Shown here piece after piece: positions 30,454-38,970 of a stretch of DNA of 64,000 nucleotides. Below the pieces are notes generated by a model. The model worked only from the letters and a program-made list of their open reading frames with translations, ran no database searches and was not told the origin of the DNA. Within the stretch, counting starts at the first letter, position 1, and the number at the start of each line of letters is the position of its first letter. The position numbers and the translations under genes are program-made. Origin of the DNA: Promicromonospora iranensis (GTDB lineage: Bacteria > Actinomycetota > Actinomycetes > Actinomycetales > Cellulomonadaceae); the NCBI RefSeq assembly GCF_028994775.1, contig NZ_JAJQMN010000001.1, positions 310,001 to 374,000 on the forward strand, written 5' to 3'.

Positions 30454-33400
30454 CTACCGCACCCTGACCGTCACCTTGGTCTCGGCCGCGAGCGCGAGCT
30501 CGCTGCCGAGGTAGGACGCCGTGAGCGTCAGGTCACCCTTCTTCGGCCTCGGTACCTCGAAGAGGACGCGACCGTTCTGGACCGTCCCCAGCAGCGTCTG
30601 GCCGCCCTGGACCGCGAGCCGCACCTCGCCGGTCACCCGGACGTCGTGCGCCGCGGTGAGCGCCACGGTCACGACCGCCTTGTTCCCCGAGGCCTTCGCC
30701 GCCGAGATCTCCATGGTCGGCACCACCTTCTCCACCACCACCCTGACCTTCGAGGAGGCGGCCCGGTGGTCGACGTCGCCCCCGTAGCGGAGGGTCAGGT
30801 CGTACACCCCCGGCACCAACGAGGTGGCCGGGAGAACCAGGGTTCCTCGCCCGTCCGCGATCGTGGCCTCCGCGAGTGCCTTCGCGCCGTCGGACAGCTC
30901 GACCCGCCCCGTGGCCGTGTCCGGTGAGACCGCCACCGAGACCGTGCCTGCCGTGCCGTAGGTGATCGGCAGCGCCACCCCGGCCACCGCCGTCACAGCG
31001 GGCGACTTCACCGTGATGGTCACCGTCGCCGGCGCGGAGAGATCTTCCCCGTCGTCGGCCCGGTAGGTGAAGACGTCCTTGCCGGAGAACCCGGCGTCGG
31101 AGGTGTACGTGAAGGACCCGTCCGCCTCCAGGGTGACCTTGCCGTTGGCGGGCTGGGTCACCCCCGTGGCGGTCAGCACGTTGCCGTCGGCGTCGGTGTC
31201 GTTGGCGAGGACACCAGGCGCCGGGAGCGTGAGCGGCTCGCCGCCCACCGCCGCGTAGGCGTCCGGACCCGCCTCCGGAGCGGTGTTGGCCGGCGGCTGC
31301 TCCCCCTCCTCCACCGTGATCGTCACCGTCGTGGCCGCCGACGTCGCGGTGCCGTCGGACGCCTTGTAGGTGAACGTGTCCGTGCCGGCGAACCCGCTGT
31401 CGGGCGTGTAGGTCAAGGACCCGTCCGCCTTCATGACGACGTCGCCGTGGGCCGGCTGTGTGAGCCCGGTCGCGGTCAGGTCGTCGCCGTCGGCGTCGGT
31501 GTCGTTGGCCAGGACGCCGGGGGCGTCCACGGTCAGCGGCTCGTCCTCGACGGTGCCGTAGGCGTCGGCCGCACCCACGGGGGCGACGTTGGCCGCAGGG
31601 CCGGAATGGAGCTGGGCCACCTGCTCGGCGGTCAGCTCGTACCCGAACATCCGGAAGTCGTCGACCAGCCCGTCCCAGCGGGCGTCCGGCCAGCTGGTGC
31701 CGCCGATGAGGTTGGTCGTCGTCTGGCCGCCCACCCCGACGTCACCGATGCCGATGGTGAAGTCCTCACGGGTGGCCTGGAGCTCGCCGTCGAAGTAGAT
31801 CTTCCCGACCGAGCCGCTCTGGGTGAACACCACGTGCGTCCACTCGTTCAGCGGCAGGTCGTTGCCCTGTCCCAGGACCAGACGCTCCTGGGCGCTACCC
31901 GGGGTGCCCGGCGCCTTGAACGTCGCGGCGAAGCCGGTGGCCCCGCTGGTCTGGGTGTTGGACTGGAGCAGGAAGAACGTGTCGGTGCTGCTGCCGATCT
32001 GCAACAGCGGCACCCAGGTCGGCAGTGCGTCCGGGCGGGCCCAGACCGACACGCTGAACTGGTCGTCCATGCCCGCATCGATGTTGTCGGGCAGCTCGAC
32101 CTGGTTGCCCGTCGACGCGGCGCCGCCGGGCAGGTTGATCCCCGCACCGAACCGGCCGTCCGGGGTCCAGCCGGCCGATCCGGTGAGCGTCGCCGCGCCC
32201 ACCGAGCTGTCCAGGCCCTTGTTGGCCGCCGTCGTTCCCTGTCCCTCGTCGAAGGCGTAGTGGATCGGCGTTCCCTCGCCCGGCGGTGGCCGCTCGACCG
32301 TGTGCTTGACGGTCTGCGCGGAGTCGCGCCACCCGTCGTCGGCGAGGAAGCGGACCTGCACCTCGTGCTCCCCCGGTGAGAGAGCGACGTCGGTGAACTC
32401 CACCGCGCCGGCGACGACGTCGGCCTGGCCGCCGACGCGCGACTCGTCGACCCAGAGCTCGGCGACACCCGAGGGTGCCTCGCCGGCCCCGGCCGCGACG
32501 GCGGCGGAGACGGTCACCGGCTCGCCGAACGGCGACGGCGAGGCCGGCTCGACGGTCACCTCGGTCGTCGTGGCGAGCGCGCTGCCGTCGTCGTACAGGG
32601 CCGCGATCTCGGCATCCCCGAGCGCCGAGGGGTAGACGCGGACGTCGTCCATGAGGCCGTCGTAGGCCGGGTCCGGGAAGCCGTTGCGTCCCAGCCAGTT
32701 GTTCGACGTCGGCCCGACGTCGGCCATGTCGATCGTCAGGTCGTCGCGGGACGCGATCGGCTCACCGTCGAGGTAGAGCGTGCCGGTCGCACCCTGCCGG
32801 GTGAACGCGACGTGGTTCCACTCGCCGACGGCCACGTCCCGGGTCGGTGTGGCGTAGACCCGTTCCTGCAGCGCTGCGCCCTTGGCCTTGAACGTCGCCG
32901 CGAGCCCGGTGGCGCCGGCGGCGTTGGTCTGCAGCTGGATCTGGAAGAAGCTGCCCGCGTCCGCGAGCCCGTCCCCGATGTGGAACAGCCCGGCCCAGTC
33001 CGACGTGGTGTCGGGCCGCACCCAGAACGAGGTGGTGAAGCGCTCCTCGCCCTGGAGCAGGTTGTCAGGTAGGTCCACCGCGTTCGTGTTGGTCCCGCCG
33101 GAGAAGTCGGCGGCACCGCCGAACACGCCGCCGTCGCTCCAGCCGGTCGTGCCCGTGAGCGTGGCGGCGCCCACCGAGTCGTCGGTGCCGGAGTTGGCGG
33201 CCCTGGTACCGGAGCCCTCGTCGAGCTCGTAGTGCACGGGGACGTCGGAGGCACCGGGGTCGGAGCCCACGACCACCAGGTCGTCGATCATGACGCCCGC
33301 ACCGGAGTCCCCGGCGGTGATGGTCAGGTCCTGGGACCGCGCGTCGGCCACGAAGGTCCCGACGTACGTACCGAACTTGCTCCGCGACGACAGACCCTCC

Positions 33401-36210
33401 GCTGCCGTCAGGGTCGTCGACAGGTCACCGACGGTGAGGTCCGCCGTGCCCGGGGCGGTGCCGGCGGACCGGCTGTCGCGGGCGTAGCGCAGCGAGAGGC
33501 GGTACTCACGGCCCGGGTCGAGACCCTTGAGCGTACGCGTCAGGCTGCCCTCGCTGCCCACACCGAGGTGGTAGCCGGTCAGGCCGAGACCGCCCTGACT
33601 GGGCGCTGCGGCACGGACGAGCTGGACCGTGCTGTCGACCTCCCACGGGGACATCCGGCCGTTGCCGGGTTCGACGTCGACCACGGCCGGCGGGTTGGCG
33701 GAACGCCACTCGGCCGGGATCCGCGGGTACTCGAGCTGGTCGACCAGGTGCGGGGAGCGGGCGTCCATCTCGACCGTCGGGTCGATCTGGACGATGTCGG
33801 CGACGGATGGGGTGCCGTCCTCGTCGAAGACGAAGAGCATGTAGGCGCCGGGCGGGGCGAAGGTGCCGTCGACCGGCGTCTCGATGGTGAGGTCGCCGCC
33901 CTCCTGGGCGAACGCCAGGTCCTGGAAGTTCTGGTCGTTGTTGAACCCGTGCGTCACCGAGCCGTTGCGGACCAGCGTGACGCGGGAGACCTCACCGTCG
34001 GCCTGCACGTCGAAGGTGCCGTCGTAGCCGATCTTCTTCGGGACGCCCGTGACCTCCGGACGCGCCGCCGGCTCGTCGCCGTCGAAGAGGTAGGCCGGGG
34101 AGTAGAACTCGACGTCCGTGTAGTTGCGCGGGCCCGGCGTGCCGCCGCCGCCCACCATCAGCCGGCCGTCGGGCAGGAGCAGCGCTGTCGAGTGGTACAA
34201 ACGGGCGTGCTCGTACGGCACGTCCACCTCGGTCCACTCGCCGGTGTCGGGGTTCCAGATCTCGGCGGTGGTGACGTAGCCGGCGTTGCCGTTGTTGTCC
34301 CGCGAACCACCCGTGACGATGACGTTGCCGTCGGGCAGCACGGTGGACGTGGCCCAGTGCCGCTTGTGCTTCATCGGCTCGGTCGCCTCGACCACGGGGG
34401 CGTCGGTGCCGCCGGTGATGTCGACGGTGAACCCGGCGCGGGCGCCGTCCGGTCCCCCGCCGTTGGCCCACCAGCCGCCGCCGACCTGCAGGATCTTGCC
34501 GGGGCGGTACATGGTCGCGGTCGACGTGGCGCCGACCGGGTTGCCGAGCCCGCCCTGGTTCGCGATGTCCGCGGGCAGGGTGCCCCGGAGGATCACCTCG
34601 CCGTCACCCGACGGGTCGAGCTCGTACATCTGGGTGCCGGTGATGTTGAAGACGTTGCCGTTCCCCGGCGCGACGAACGCGCGGGGGTACCACCAGCGGT
34701 TCTCGTCGGGCCCGTTGCCGTTCCCGCCGTCACCGTACGCCGCCGCGCTGGTGGCACCCTCCAGGAGCTTCCAGGAGCTGCCCTCGTCGGGGGTGTAGAT
34801 CTCCGGGGTCAGGACGCCGGGTCCACCCGGGCCACCCTTGAGGCTGCCGCCCTGCACCACCACCGAACCGTCGGGCAGGGTCGTCCCCGTGGGGTACCAG
34901 CGCGGGAAGTTCATGGGCGCCTCGTTGCGCAGGCCCTGGTTGGTCGTGTAGCTGGTGACGCCGAGCGAGGCGTCGTTGGGCGCGTTGCCGCCCAGGGCGT
35001 CGTCGCCGCCGACGGTCATCGTGGCCCGCCGGTGCGGCATCTGGACCTGCATCGAGCAGAACAGGTCGGTGTAGGTCGAGTTGGTGACGATGCCGTCGTT
35101 CACGTTGGCGGTCGTGCGCTCCTCGGCCGGGTCCCAGACGTCGATCTCCATCTGGCCGCCCTGGGTGACGCACGAGTTGCCGCCGAAGTCGTACGGCGTG
35201 CTGTCGGTGCAGCCCGAGGAGACGCTGCCGAACGACTGGACCTTGCCGTCGGACGTCAGCGCCGCGTTGATCGGGACCAGCGGCCAGGGGGTGACCCCGC
35301 TCCAGGAGCCCTGCTCGGACTTGTCGGGCGGTGAGCAGTCGGCCGGGAGCAGGCCTGCGGAGTAGGCGAGGCCGTTCTTCATCTGCGTGCGGATCGGGGC
35401 CTCGGCGTACGCCGAACCCTCGTGCCCCATGCCCGTGTACCAGGACCGGCCGGCGTCGATCTCCTGGCACCAGGTGATCGGGTGGTTGGTCCCGTTCGTG
35501 CCGCCGCCGTACGACGACTCGTCGGCGTTGAGCAGGGTGCGCACGTTCGGGGCCGGGTTGACCAGCCAGTCGTACCACTCGTCGCTGCGGGTGAAGTCGG
35601 CGGGCAGGCCCTGGGTCAGCGGGTGCGCGGTGTCCTTGACGACCACCCGGCCCGGGCGCACCGCGGGGTTCTCGGGGTGGCCCTCCGACATCGCGCCCAC
35701 GAGGCGGGCGTAGAACGGGTTGACGTCGTGCTCGCTCTGCCCCACCGACCAGCCGGCGTAGTGCAGGCCCATGTACCCGCCACCGTCGCGGATGTAGCTC
35801 TCCAGCGCGGCCCGCTGGGCCACGTTGAACAGCACACCCCCGGTCTGGGCGAAGACCACCGCGTCCTTGGTCGCGAGGTTCTCGGTCGTGAACGCGGCGG
35901 CGTCCTCGGTCTCCTGGATCTCCACCGGCTGGGAGTACTCGGTACCCAGCTGCGTGGCGAGGTCACGCACGGCCTGACGGGCCTGGACGTGGGAGGCGTG
36001 GAAGTTGGGCTTGTAGAACAGCAGGACGCGCAGCACGCCGTCGTCGACGGAACCGGCCTGGGCGGCCGGCGACGTGGGTGCGGCCTGCGCGACGCCGGTC
36101 GCGAGGGGTACGGCCACCAGCGCGGCGGCCAGCAGCGCCGCCAGCCGGGCGGCCGCTCGGTGCGGGCGGCGCACGTCGCGCCGTCGGTCAGGTCTGCGTA
36201 GCAGGTTCAT
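30454..36210 (-). CDS. Giant secreted ThuA + copper radical oxidase (AA5-like) + LamG/Ig protein
   Basis: A 1918-residue exported protein with signal peptide ('AALLAAALVAVPLATGVAQA'). Domains in order: ThuA-like, about 60-292 ('VLLFYKPNFHASH', 'GGGYMGLHYAGW'); galactose/glyoxal oxidase-type kelch barrel, about 300-860; a beta module, about 868-985; LamG, about 990-1202; Ig-like; a second LamG, about 1316-1535; two cadherin-like 'PGVLANDTDADG' repeats, about 1553-1732; two Ig-like domains to the end. The oxidase ligands are all in place: Cys385 ('DLFCSMQ') and Tyr439 ('RWYPTG') for the thioether radical pair, Tyr672-His673 ('RLYHSTALLLPDG') and His754 ('VTHGFNNDQ'). It should oxidise an alcohol or aldehyde on a carbohydrate with O2, producing H2O2. 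Copper supply may come from the nearby Cop genes. Confidence 0.9.
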   Translation of the reverse strand: MNLLRRPDRRRDVRRPHRAAARLAALLAAALVAVPLATGVAQAAPTSPAAQAGSVDDGVLRVLLFYKPNFHASHVQARQAVRDLATQLGTEYSQPVEIQETEDAAAFTTENLATKDAVVFAQTGGVLFNVAQRAALESYIRDGGGYMGLHYAGWSVGQSEHDVNPFYARLVGAMSEGHPENPAVRPGRVVVKDTAHPLTQGLPADFTRSDEWYDWLVNPAPNVRTLLNADESSYGGGTNGTNHPITWCQEIDAGRSWYTGMGHEGSAYAEAPIRTQMKNGLAYSAGLLPADCSPPDKSEQGSWSGVTPWPLVPINAALTSDGKVQSFGSVSSGCTDSTPYDFGGNSCVTQGGQMEIDVWDPAEERTTANVNDGIVTNSTYTDLFCSMQVQMPHRRATMTVGGDDALGGNAPNDASLGVTSYTTNQGLRNEAPMNFPRWYPTGTTLPDGSVVVQGGSLKGGPGGPGVLTPEIYTPDEGSSWKLLEGATSAAAYGDGGNGNGPDENRWWYPRAFVAPGNGNVFNITGTQMYELDPSGDGEVILRGTLPADIANQGGLGNPVGATSTATMYRPGKILQVGGGWWANGGGPDGARAGFTVDITGGTDAPVVEATEPMKHKRHWATSTVLPDGNVIVTGGSRDNNGNAGYVTTAEIWNPDTGEWTEVDVPYEHARLYHSTALLLPDGRLMVGGGGTPGPRNYTDVEFYSPAYLFDGDEPAARPEVTGVPKKIGYDGTFDVQADGEVSRVTLVRNGSVTHGFNNDQNFQDLAFAQEGGDLTIETPVDGTFAPPGAYMLFVFDEDGTPSVADIVQIDPTVEMDARSPHLVDQLEYPRIPAEWRSANPPAVVDVEPGNGRMSPWEVDSTVQLVRAAAPSQGGLGLTGYHLGVGSEGSLTRTLKGLDPGREYRLSLRYARDSRSAGTAPGTADLTVGDLSTTLTAAEGLSSRSKFGTYVGTFVADARSQDLTITAGDSGAGVMIDDLVVVGSDPGASDVPVHYELDEGSGTRAANSGTDDSVGAATLTGTTGWSDGGVFGGAADFSGGTNTNAVDLPDNLLQGEERFTTSFWVRPDTTSDWAGLFHIGDGLADAGSFFQIQLQTNAAGATGLAATFKAKGAALQERVYATPTRDVAVGEWNHVAFTRQGATGTLYLDGEPIASRDDLTIDMADVGPTSNNWLGRNGFPDPAYDGLMDDVRVYPSALGDAEIAALYDDGSALATTTEVTVEPASPSPFGEPVTVSAAVAAGAGEAPSGVAELWVDESRVGGQADVVAGAVEFTDVALSPGEHEVQVRFLADDGWRDSAQTVKHTVERPPPGEGTPIHYAFDEGQGTTAANKGLDSSVGAATLTGSAGWTPDGRFGAGINLPGGAASTGNQVELPDNIDAGMDDQFSVSVWARPDALPTWVPLLQIGSSTDTFFLLQSNTQTSGATGFAATFKAPGTPGSAQERLVLGQGNDLPLNEWTHVVFTQSGSVGKIYFDGELQATREDFTIGIGDVGVGGQTTTNLIGGTSWPDARWDGLVDDFRMFGYELTAEQVAQLHSGPAANVAPVGAADAYGTVEDEPLTVDAPGVLANDTDADGDDLTATGLTQPAHGDVVMKADGSLTYTPDSGFAGTDTFTYKASDGTATSAATTVTITVEEGEQPPANTAPEAGPDAYAAVGGEPLTLPAPGVLANDTDADGNVLTATGVTQPANGKVTLEADGSFTYTSDAGFSGKDVFTYRADDGEDLSAPATVTITVKSPAVTAVAGVALPITYGTAGTVSVAVSPDTATGRVELSDGAKALAEATIADGRGTLVLPATSLVPGVYDLTLRYGGDVDHRAASSKVRVVVEKVVPTMEISAAKASGNKAVVTVALTAAHDVRVTGEVRLAVQGGQTLLGTVQNGRVLFEVPRPKKGDLTLTASYLGSELALAAETKVTVRVR

Positions 36211-36258
36211 CGTTGAATCCCTTTTCGCACGTGGTGGTGGGCATGACGGCGGCCCGGA

Positions 36259-36280
36259 CGGCCGGCCCGTGGGCCGGCCG
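36259..36280 (-). terminator. Hairpin between aldehyde dehydrogenase and giant oxidase genes
   Basis: A perfect 10-bp stem of C and G (36259-36268 with 36271-36280) with a 2-base centre. It lies after the aldehyde dehydrogenase stop and before the next gene on the same strand, so it may terminate the uronate operon. Confidence 0.5.
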
Positions 36281-36300
36281 CCCAGTCCTCTCCCTGGGTG

Positions 36301-36360
36301 GTGCTGCTTGCTGTGGTGCTGCTTGCTGTGGTGCTGTTCCCTGTCCTGCTGTTCCGGTGG
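36301..36360. repeat. 15-bp tandem repeats after the aldehyde dehydrogenase gene
   Basis: GTGCTGCTTGCTGTG occurs exactly twice (36301-36315, 36316-36330), followed by degenerate copies (36331-36345 and on). It starts 12 bp before the end of the ALDH reading frame's flank and shows no coding sense. Probably slippage-derived. Confidence 0.85.
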
Positions 36361-36372
36361 TGCTGTTCCGGG

Positions 36373-37863
36373 TCAGCGCAGTTCTGCGATGACCGTCTTG
36401 AGCTCCGTGTAGTCGTCCAGGCCGAACGACCCCAGCTCACGGCCCCAGCCGGACTGCTTGAAGCCGCCCCGCGGGAGGGTGACGTCGTCCGCGTGCCAGG
36501 TGTTGAGCCAGACCGTGCCGGCCTGCAGCCTGCTCCCCACCCGGTGGGCGGTGCTGAGGTCGCGTGACCACACGCCGGCCGCCAGGCCGTAGACGGTGTT
36601 GTTGGCCGCGGCGACCACCTCGTCCTCGGTGTCGAACGGGATGGCGGTGATGACGGGTCCGAAGATCTCGTCGGTCTGGACCGCCATCTGCTCGGTGACG
36701 TCGGTGATGAGGGTCGGCGAGAAGAAGTAGCCGCGGTCGGCCGCCGGGTCGGCGCTGCCCGCGGCGAGCGTGGCGCCGTCGGCGACCGCACCACGGACAT
36801 AGCCCATGACCTTCTCGTGCTGCTCCTGCGAGACCAGCGGCCCCATGGTCGTGGCGGGGTCGAAGGCGTCGCCGACCTTGATCGCCCGGGCCGCCGCGGC
36901 GACGCCCTCGATCACCTGGTCGAACACCTCGCGCTGGATGTAGAGACGCGAGCCGTTGACGCAGCACTGGCCCTCGTTGAAGTAGCCGGCCAGGGCGGCA
37001 CCGGCGATCGCGGCGTCGAGGTCGGCGTCGGCGAAGATGATGTTGGGTGCCTTGCCGCCGAGCTCCAGCGACACCTTCTTGAGGTTCTTCGAGGCTCCGG
37101 CGGCGATCTTCTTGCCGACCTCGGTGCTGCCGGTGAAGGCGACCTTGTCGACGCCTGCGTGATCGACCAGGGCGGCGCCCGCGTCCCCGAACCCGGGCAG
37201 GACGTTGACGACACCGGCGGGGACACCGGCCTCCAGCAGCAGCTCACCGAGGCGGAGCGCGGTGAGCGGGGTCTGCTCGGCCGGCTTGAGCACCACGGTG
37301 TTGCCCGCCGTGATCGACGGGACGATCTTGAAGGCGGCCATCGTGAGGGGGAAGTTCCACGGCACGATACCGGCGACGACGCCGATGGCCTCGCGGCGGG
37401 TGTAGGCGTGGAAGTCGCGGCCGGACACCGACATCGGGATCGTCGTGCCCTCCATCTTGGTGGCCCAGCCGGCGAAGTAGCGGAACAGCTCGGCGGCCAC
37501 GCCGACGTCGCCCCGGGCGGACGCGAGGCTCTTGCCGTTGTCGAGGGACTCGAGCTGGGCGAACTCCTCGGTGCGCTCCTCGATCATGTCGCCGATGCGC
37601 CACAGCAGGTGCGACCGGTCGCGCGGGGTCATCCTGGACCAGGGCGAACCGTGCTCAAAGGCGTTGCGGGCGGCCGTGACCGCACGGTCGGCGTCGACCG
37701 CGGAGGCCTGGGCGACCTGGACGAGGACCTCCTCCGTCGCGGGATTCACCGTGGCGAAGGTCTGACCCTCCTTGGCGTCCACCCACTCGCCGTCGATCAG
37801 CAGTTGCCTGGGCGACGAGAGGAACGAGGAGACGGCGGGCAGAAGCTGGGGATTCTCGGTCAT
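36373..37863 (-). CDS. NAD(P)-dependent aldehyde dehydrogenase
   Basis: This 496-residue enzyme of the ALDH superfamily is full length. 'GIVPWNFPLTMAAFKIVPSI' and 'VAFTGSTEVGKKIA' form the cofactor site, 'LELGGKAPNIIFADAD' holds the general-base Glu, and 'FNEGQCCVNGSRLYI' the catalytic Cys. 'EIFGPVITAIPF' and 'GGFKQSGWGRELG' are later family motifs. The closest architecture is the betaine/phenylacetaldehyde-type group; in this setting it may oxidise a sugar-derived aldehyde from uronate breakdown. It lies 112 bp downstream of the ABC permease gene, so it may share the kdu transcript or have its own start. Confidence 0.92.
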   Translation of the reverse strand: MTENPQLLPAVSSFLSSPRQLLIDGEWVDAKEGQTFATVNPATEEVLVQVAQASAVDADRAVTAARNAFEHGSPWSRMTPRDRSHLLWRIGDMIEERTEEFAQLESLDNGKSLASARGDVGVAAELFRYFAGWATKMEGTTIPMSVSGRDFHAYTRREAIGVVAGIVPWNFPLTMAAFKIVPSITAGNTVVLKPAEQTPLTALRLGELLLEAGVPAGVVNVLPGFGDAGAALVDHAGVDKVAFTGSTEVGKKIAAGASKNLKKVSLELGGKAPNIIFADADLDAAIAGAALAGYFNEGQCCVNGSRLYIQREVFDQVIEGVAAAARAIKVGDAFDPATTMGPLVSQEQHEKVMGYVRGAVADGATLAAGSADPAADRGYFFSPTLITDVTEQMAVQTDEIFGPVITAIPFDTEDEVVAAANNTVYGLAAGVWSRDLSTAHRVGSRLQAGTVWLNTWHADDVTLPRGGFKQSGWGRELGSFGLDDYTELKTVIAELR

Positions 37864-37884
37864 GAGGAGCCTTCCGTGTTTCTA

Positions 37885-37926
37885 GGTTCGAGGTTCGAGG
37901 TTCGGGGTTCGGGGTTCAGGGTTCGG
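37885..37926. repeat. Six tandem heptamers before the aldehyde dehydrogenase gene
   Basis: Units GGTTCGA, GGTTCGA, GGTTCGG, GGTTCGG, GGTTCAG, GGTTCGG run without gaps, then decay to about 37936. They fill the space between the permease stop and the ALDH ribosome-binding site (GAGG just before 37863). Confidence 0.92.
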
Positions 37927-37975
37927 GTGGTTCGGGTCCGAGGTCGGTGGTCCGCCGCGCCGGGTCGGGGTGCGG

Positions 37976-38968
37976 CTACTTGATGATCAGCACCTTCGAC
38001 CGGTCGAGGGTGAGCGCGACGGCCGCGACGATGATCGCGCCGTAGAGGATCTGCTCGTAGGCCGACGGCACGCCGACGATCGGCAGCCCGACGCGGAGCA
38101 ATGTCACCACGAGCGCACCGGCGAGGCTGCGCCAGAGCGAGCCGTGACCGCCGGTGATGGCTGTACCGCCCACGACGATGGCCGCGACCGCCGGCAGCAG
38201 CAGGTTGTCAGCCATCGTCGGGCTACCGCTGAAGTTGCGGGAGACGAGCATGACGGCGGCGAGGCCGGCGCAGGCGCCGGAGACGGTGAAGGCGGCGATC
38301 TTGACCCGGTCGACCGGCGCGCCGGCGAGCCGGGCCGCCGACTCGGAGTATCCGGTGGCGCGGATCCAGCTGTCGAGCGGGGTGAGCCGCAGCACCAGCG
38401 AGACGGCCGCGACGAGGACCAGCGCGACGACGAATGCCATCGGTACCACACCGCCGACGTAGAGCGTGAGCCAGTTGGTGGCGTCCCGGTCGACCACCCG
38501 GACGGGGCCGGCGTCGGAGATCACCAGGGCGACAGCGGTGAAGATGCTCATCCCGCCGAGGGTGACGATGAACGACGGGATACGGAACAGCACGTGGGCG
38601 ACACCCTGCAGCGCCCCGATGGCGCCCGTGGCCGCGATGATCGCGACGGTGGTGATCCCGCCCAGGTCGGGCAGCCACAGCGCGAAGAAGACCGTGGCCA
38701 GCGAGCAGAGCGCGGCGATCGACAGGTCGATGCCACCGCACAGGACCACCAGCGTGGCGCCGGCCGCGAGCACGACGAGCGGCGCCGAGGTGCGGACGGC
38801 GGCCGTGAGGCTGCTCAGGGTCAGGAAGCCCGGGTCGGCGATCGTCAGCGCCGCCAGCAGCACGACGAGCGCGATGACCGGCATGAACGCCGTGAGCCGC
38901 TGGCCGACGGTCGGACGGCCGGGGACGACGGCGTCGGGGGCCGGTGAGGTGAGGGCGGGTGCGGACAC
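37976..38968 (-). CDS. Ribose-type ABC transporter permease (second)
   Basis: This 330-residue integral membrane protein of the RbsC/BPD_transp_2 family has about eight helices. 'VVLCGGIDLSIAALCSLATV' and 'FRIPSFIVTLGGMSIFTAVA' are the hallmark motifs, and 'VVGGTAITGGHGSLWRSLAG' is the cytoplasmic coupling region. GTG 38968 is 2 bp after the ATPase stop. The long open frame upstream to 39331 lies over the ATPase gene. It should pair with the permease at 40530 and the ATPase between them. Confidence 0.9.
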   Translation of the reverse strand: MSAPALTSPAPDAVVPGRPTVGQRLTAFMPVIALVVLLAALTIADPGFLTLSSLTAAVRTSAPLVVLAAGATLVVLCGGIDLSIAALCSLATVFFALWLPDLGGITTVAIIAATGAIGALQGVAHVLFRIPSFIVTLGGMSIFTAVALVISDAGPVRVVDRDATNWLTLYVGGVVPMAFVVALVLVAAVSLVLRLTPLDSWIRATGYSESAARLAGAPVDRVKIAAFTVSGACAGLAAVMLVSRNFSGSPTMADNLLLPAVAAIVVGGTAITGGHGSLWRSLAGALVVTLLRVGLPIVGVPSAYEQILYGAIIVAAVALTLDRSKVLIIK

Positions 38969-38970
38969 GG

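Noticed and set aside
37885-37926. Heptamer array as a CRISPR or tRNA T-arm remnant
   Set aside because: The units have no unique spacers, and although GGTTCGA resembles a T-arm, no cloverleaf can be folded around it.
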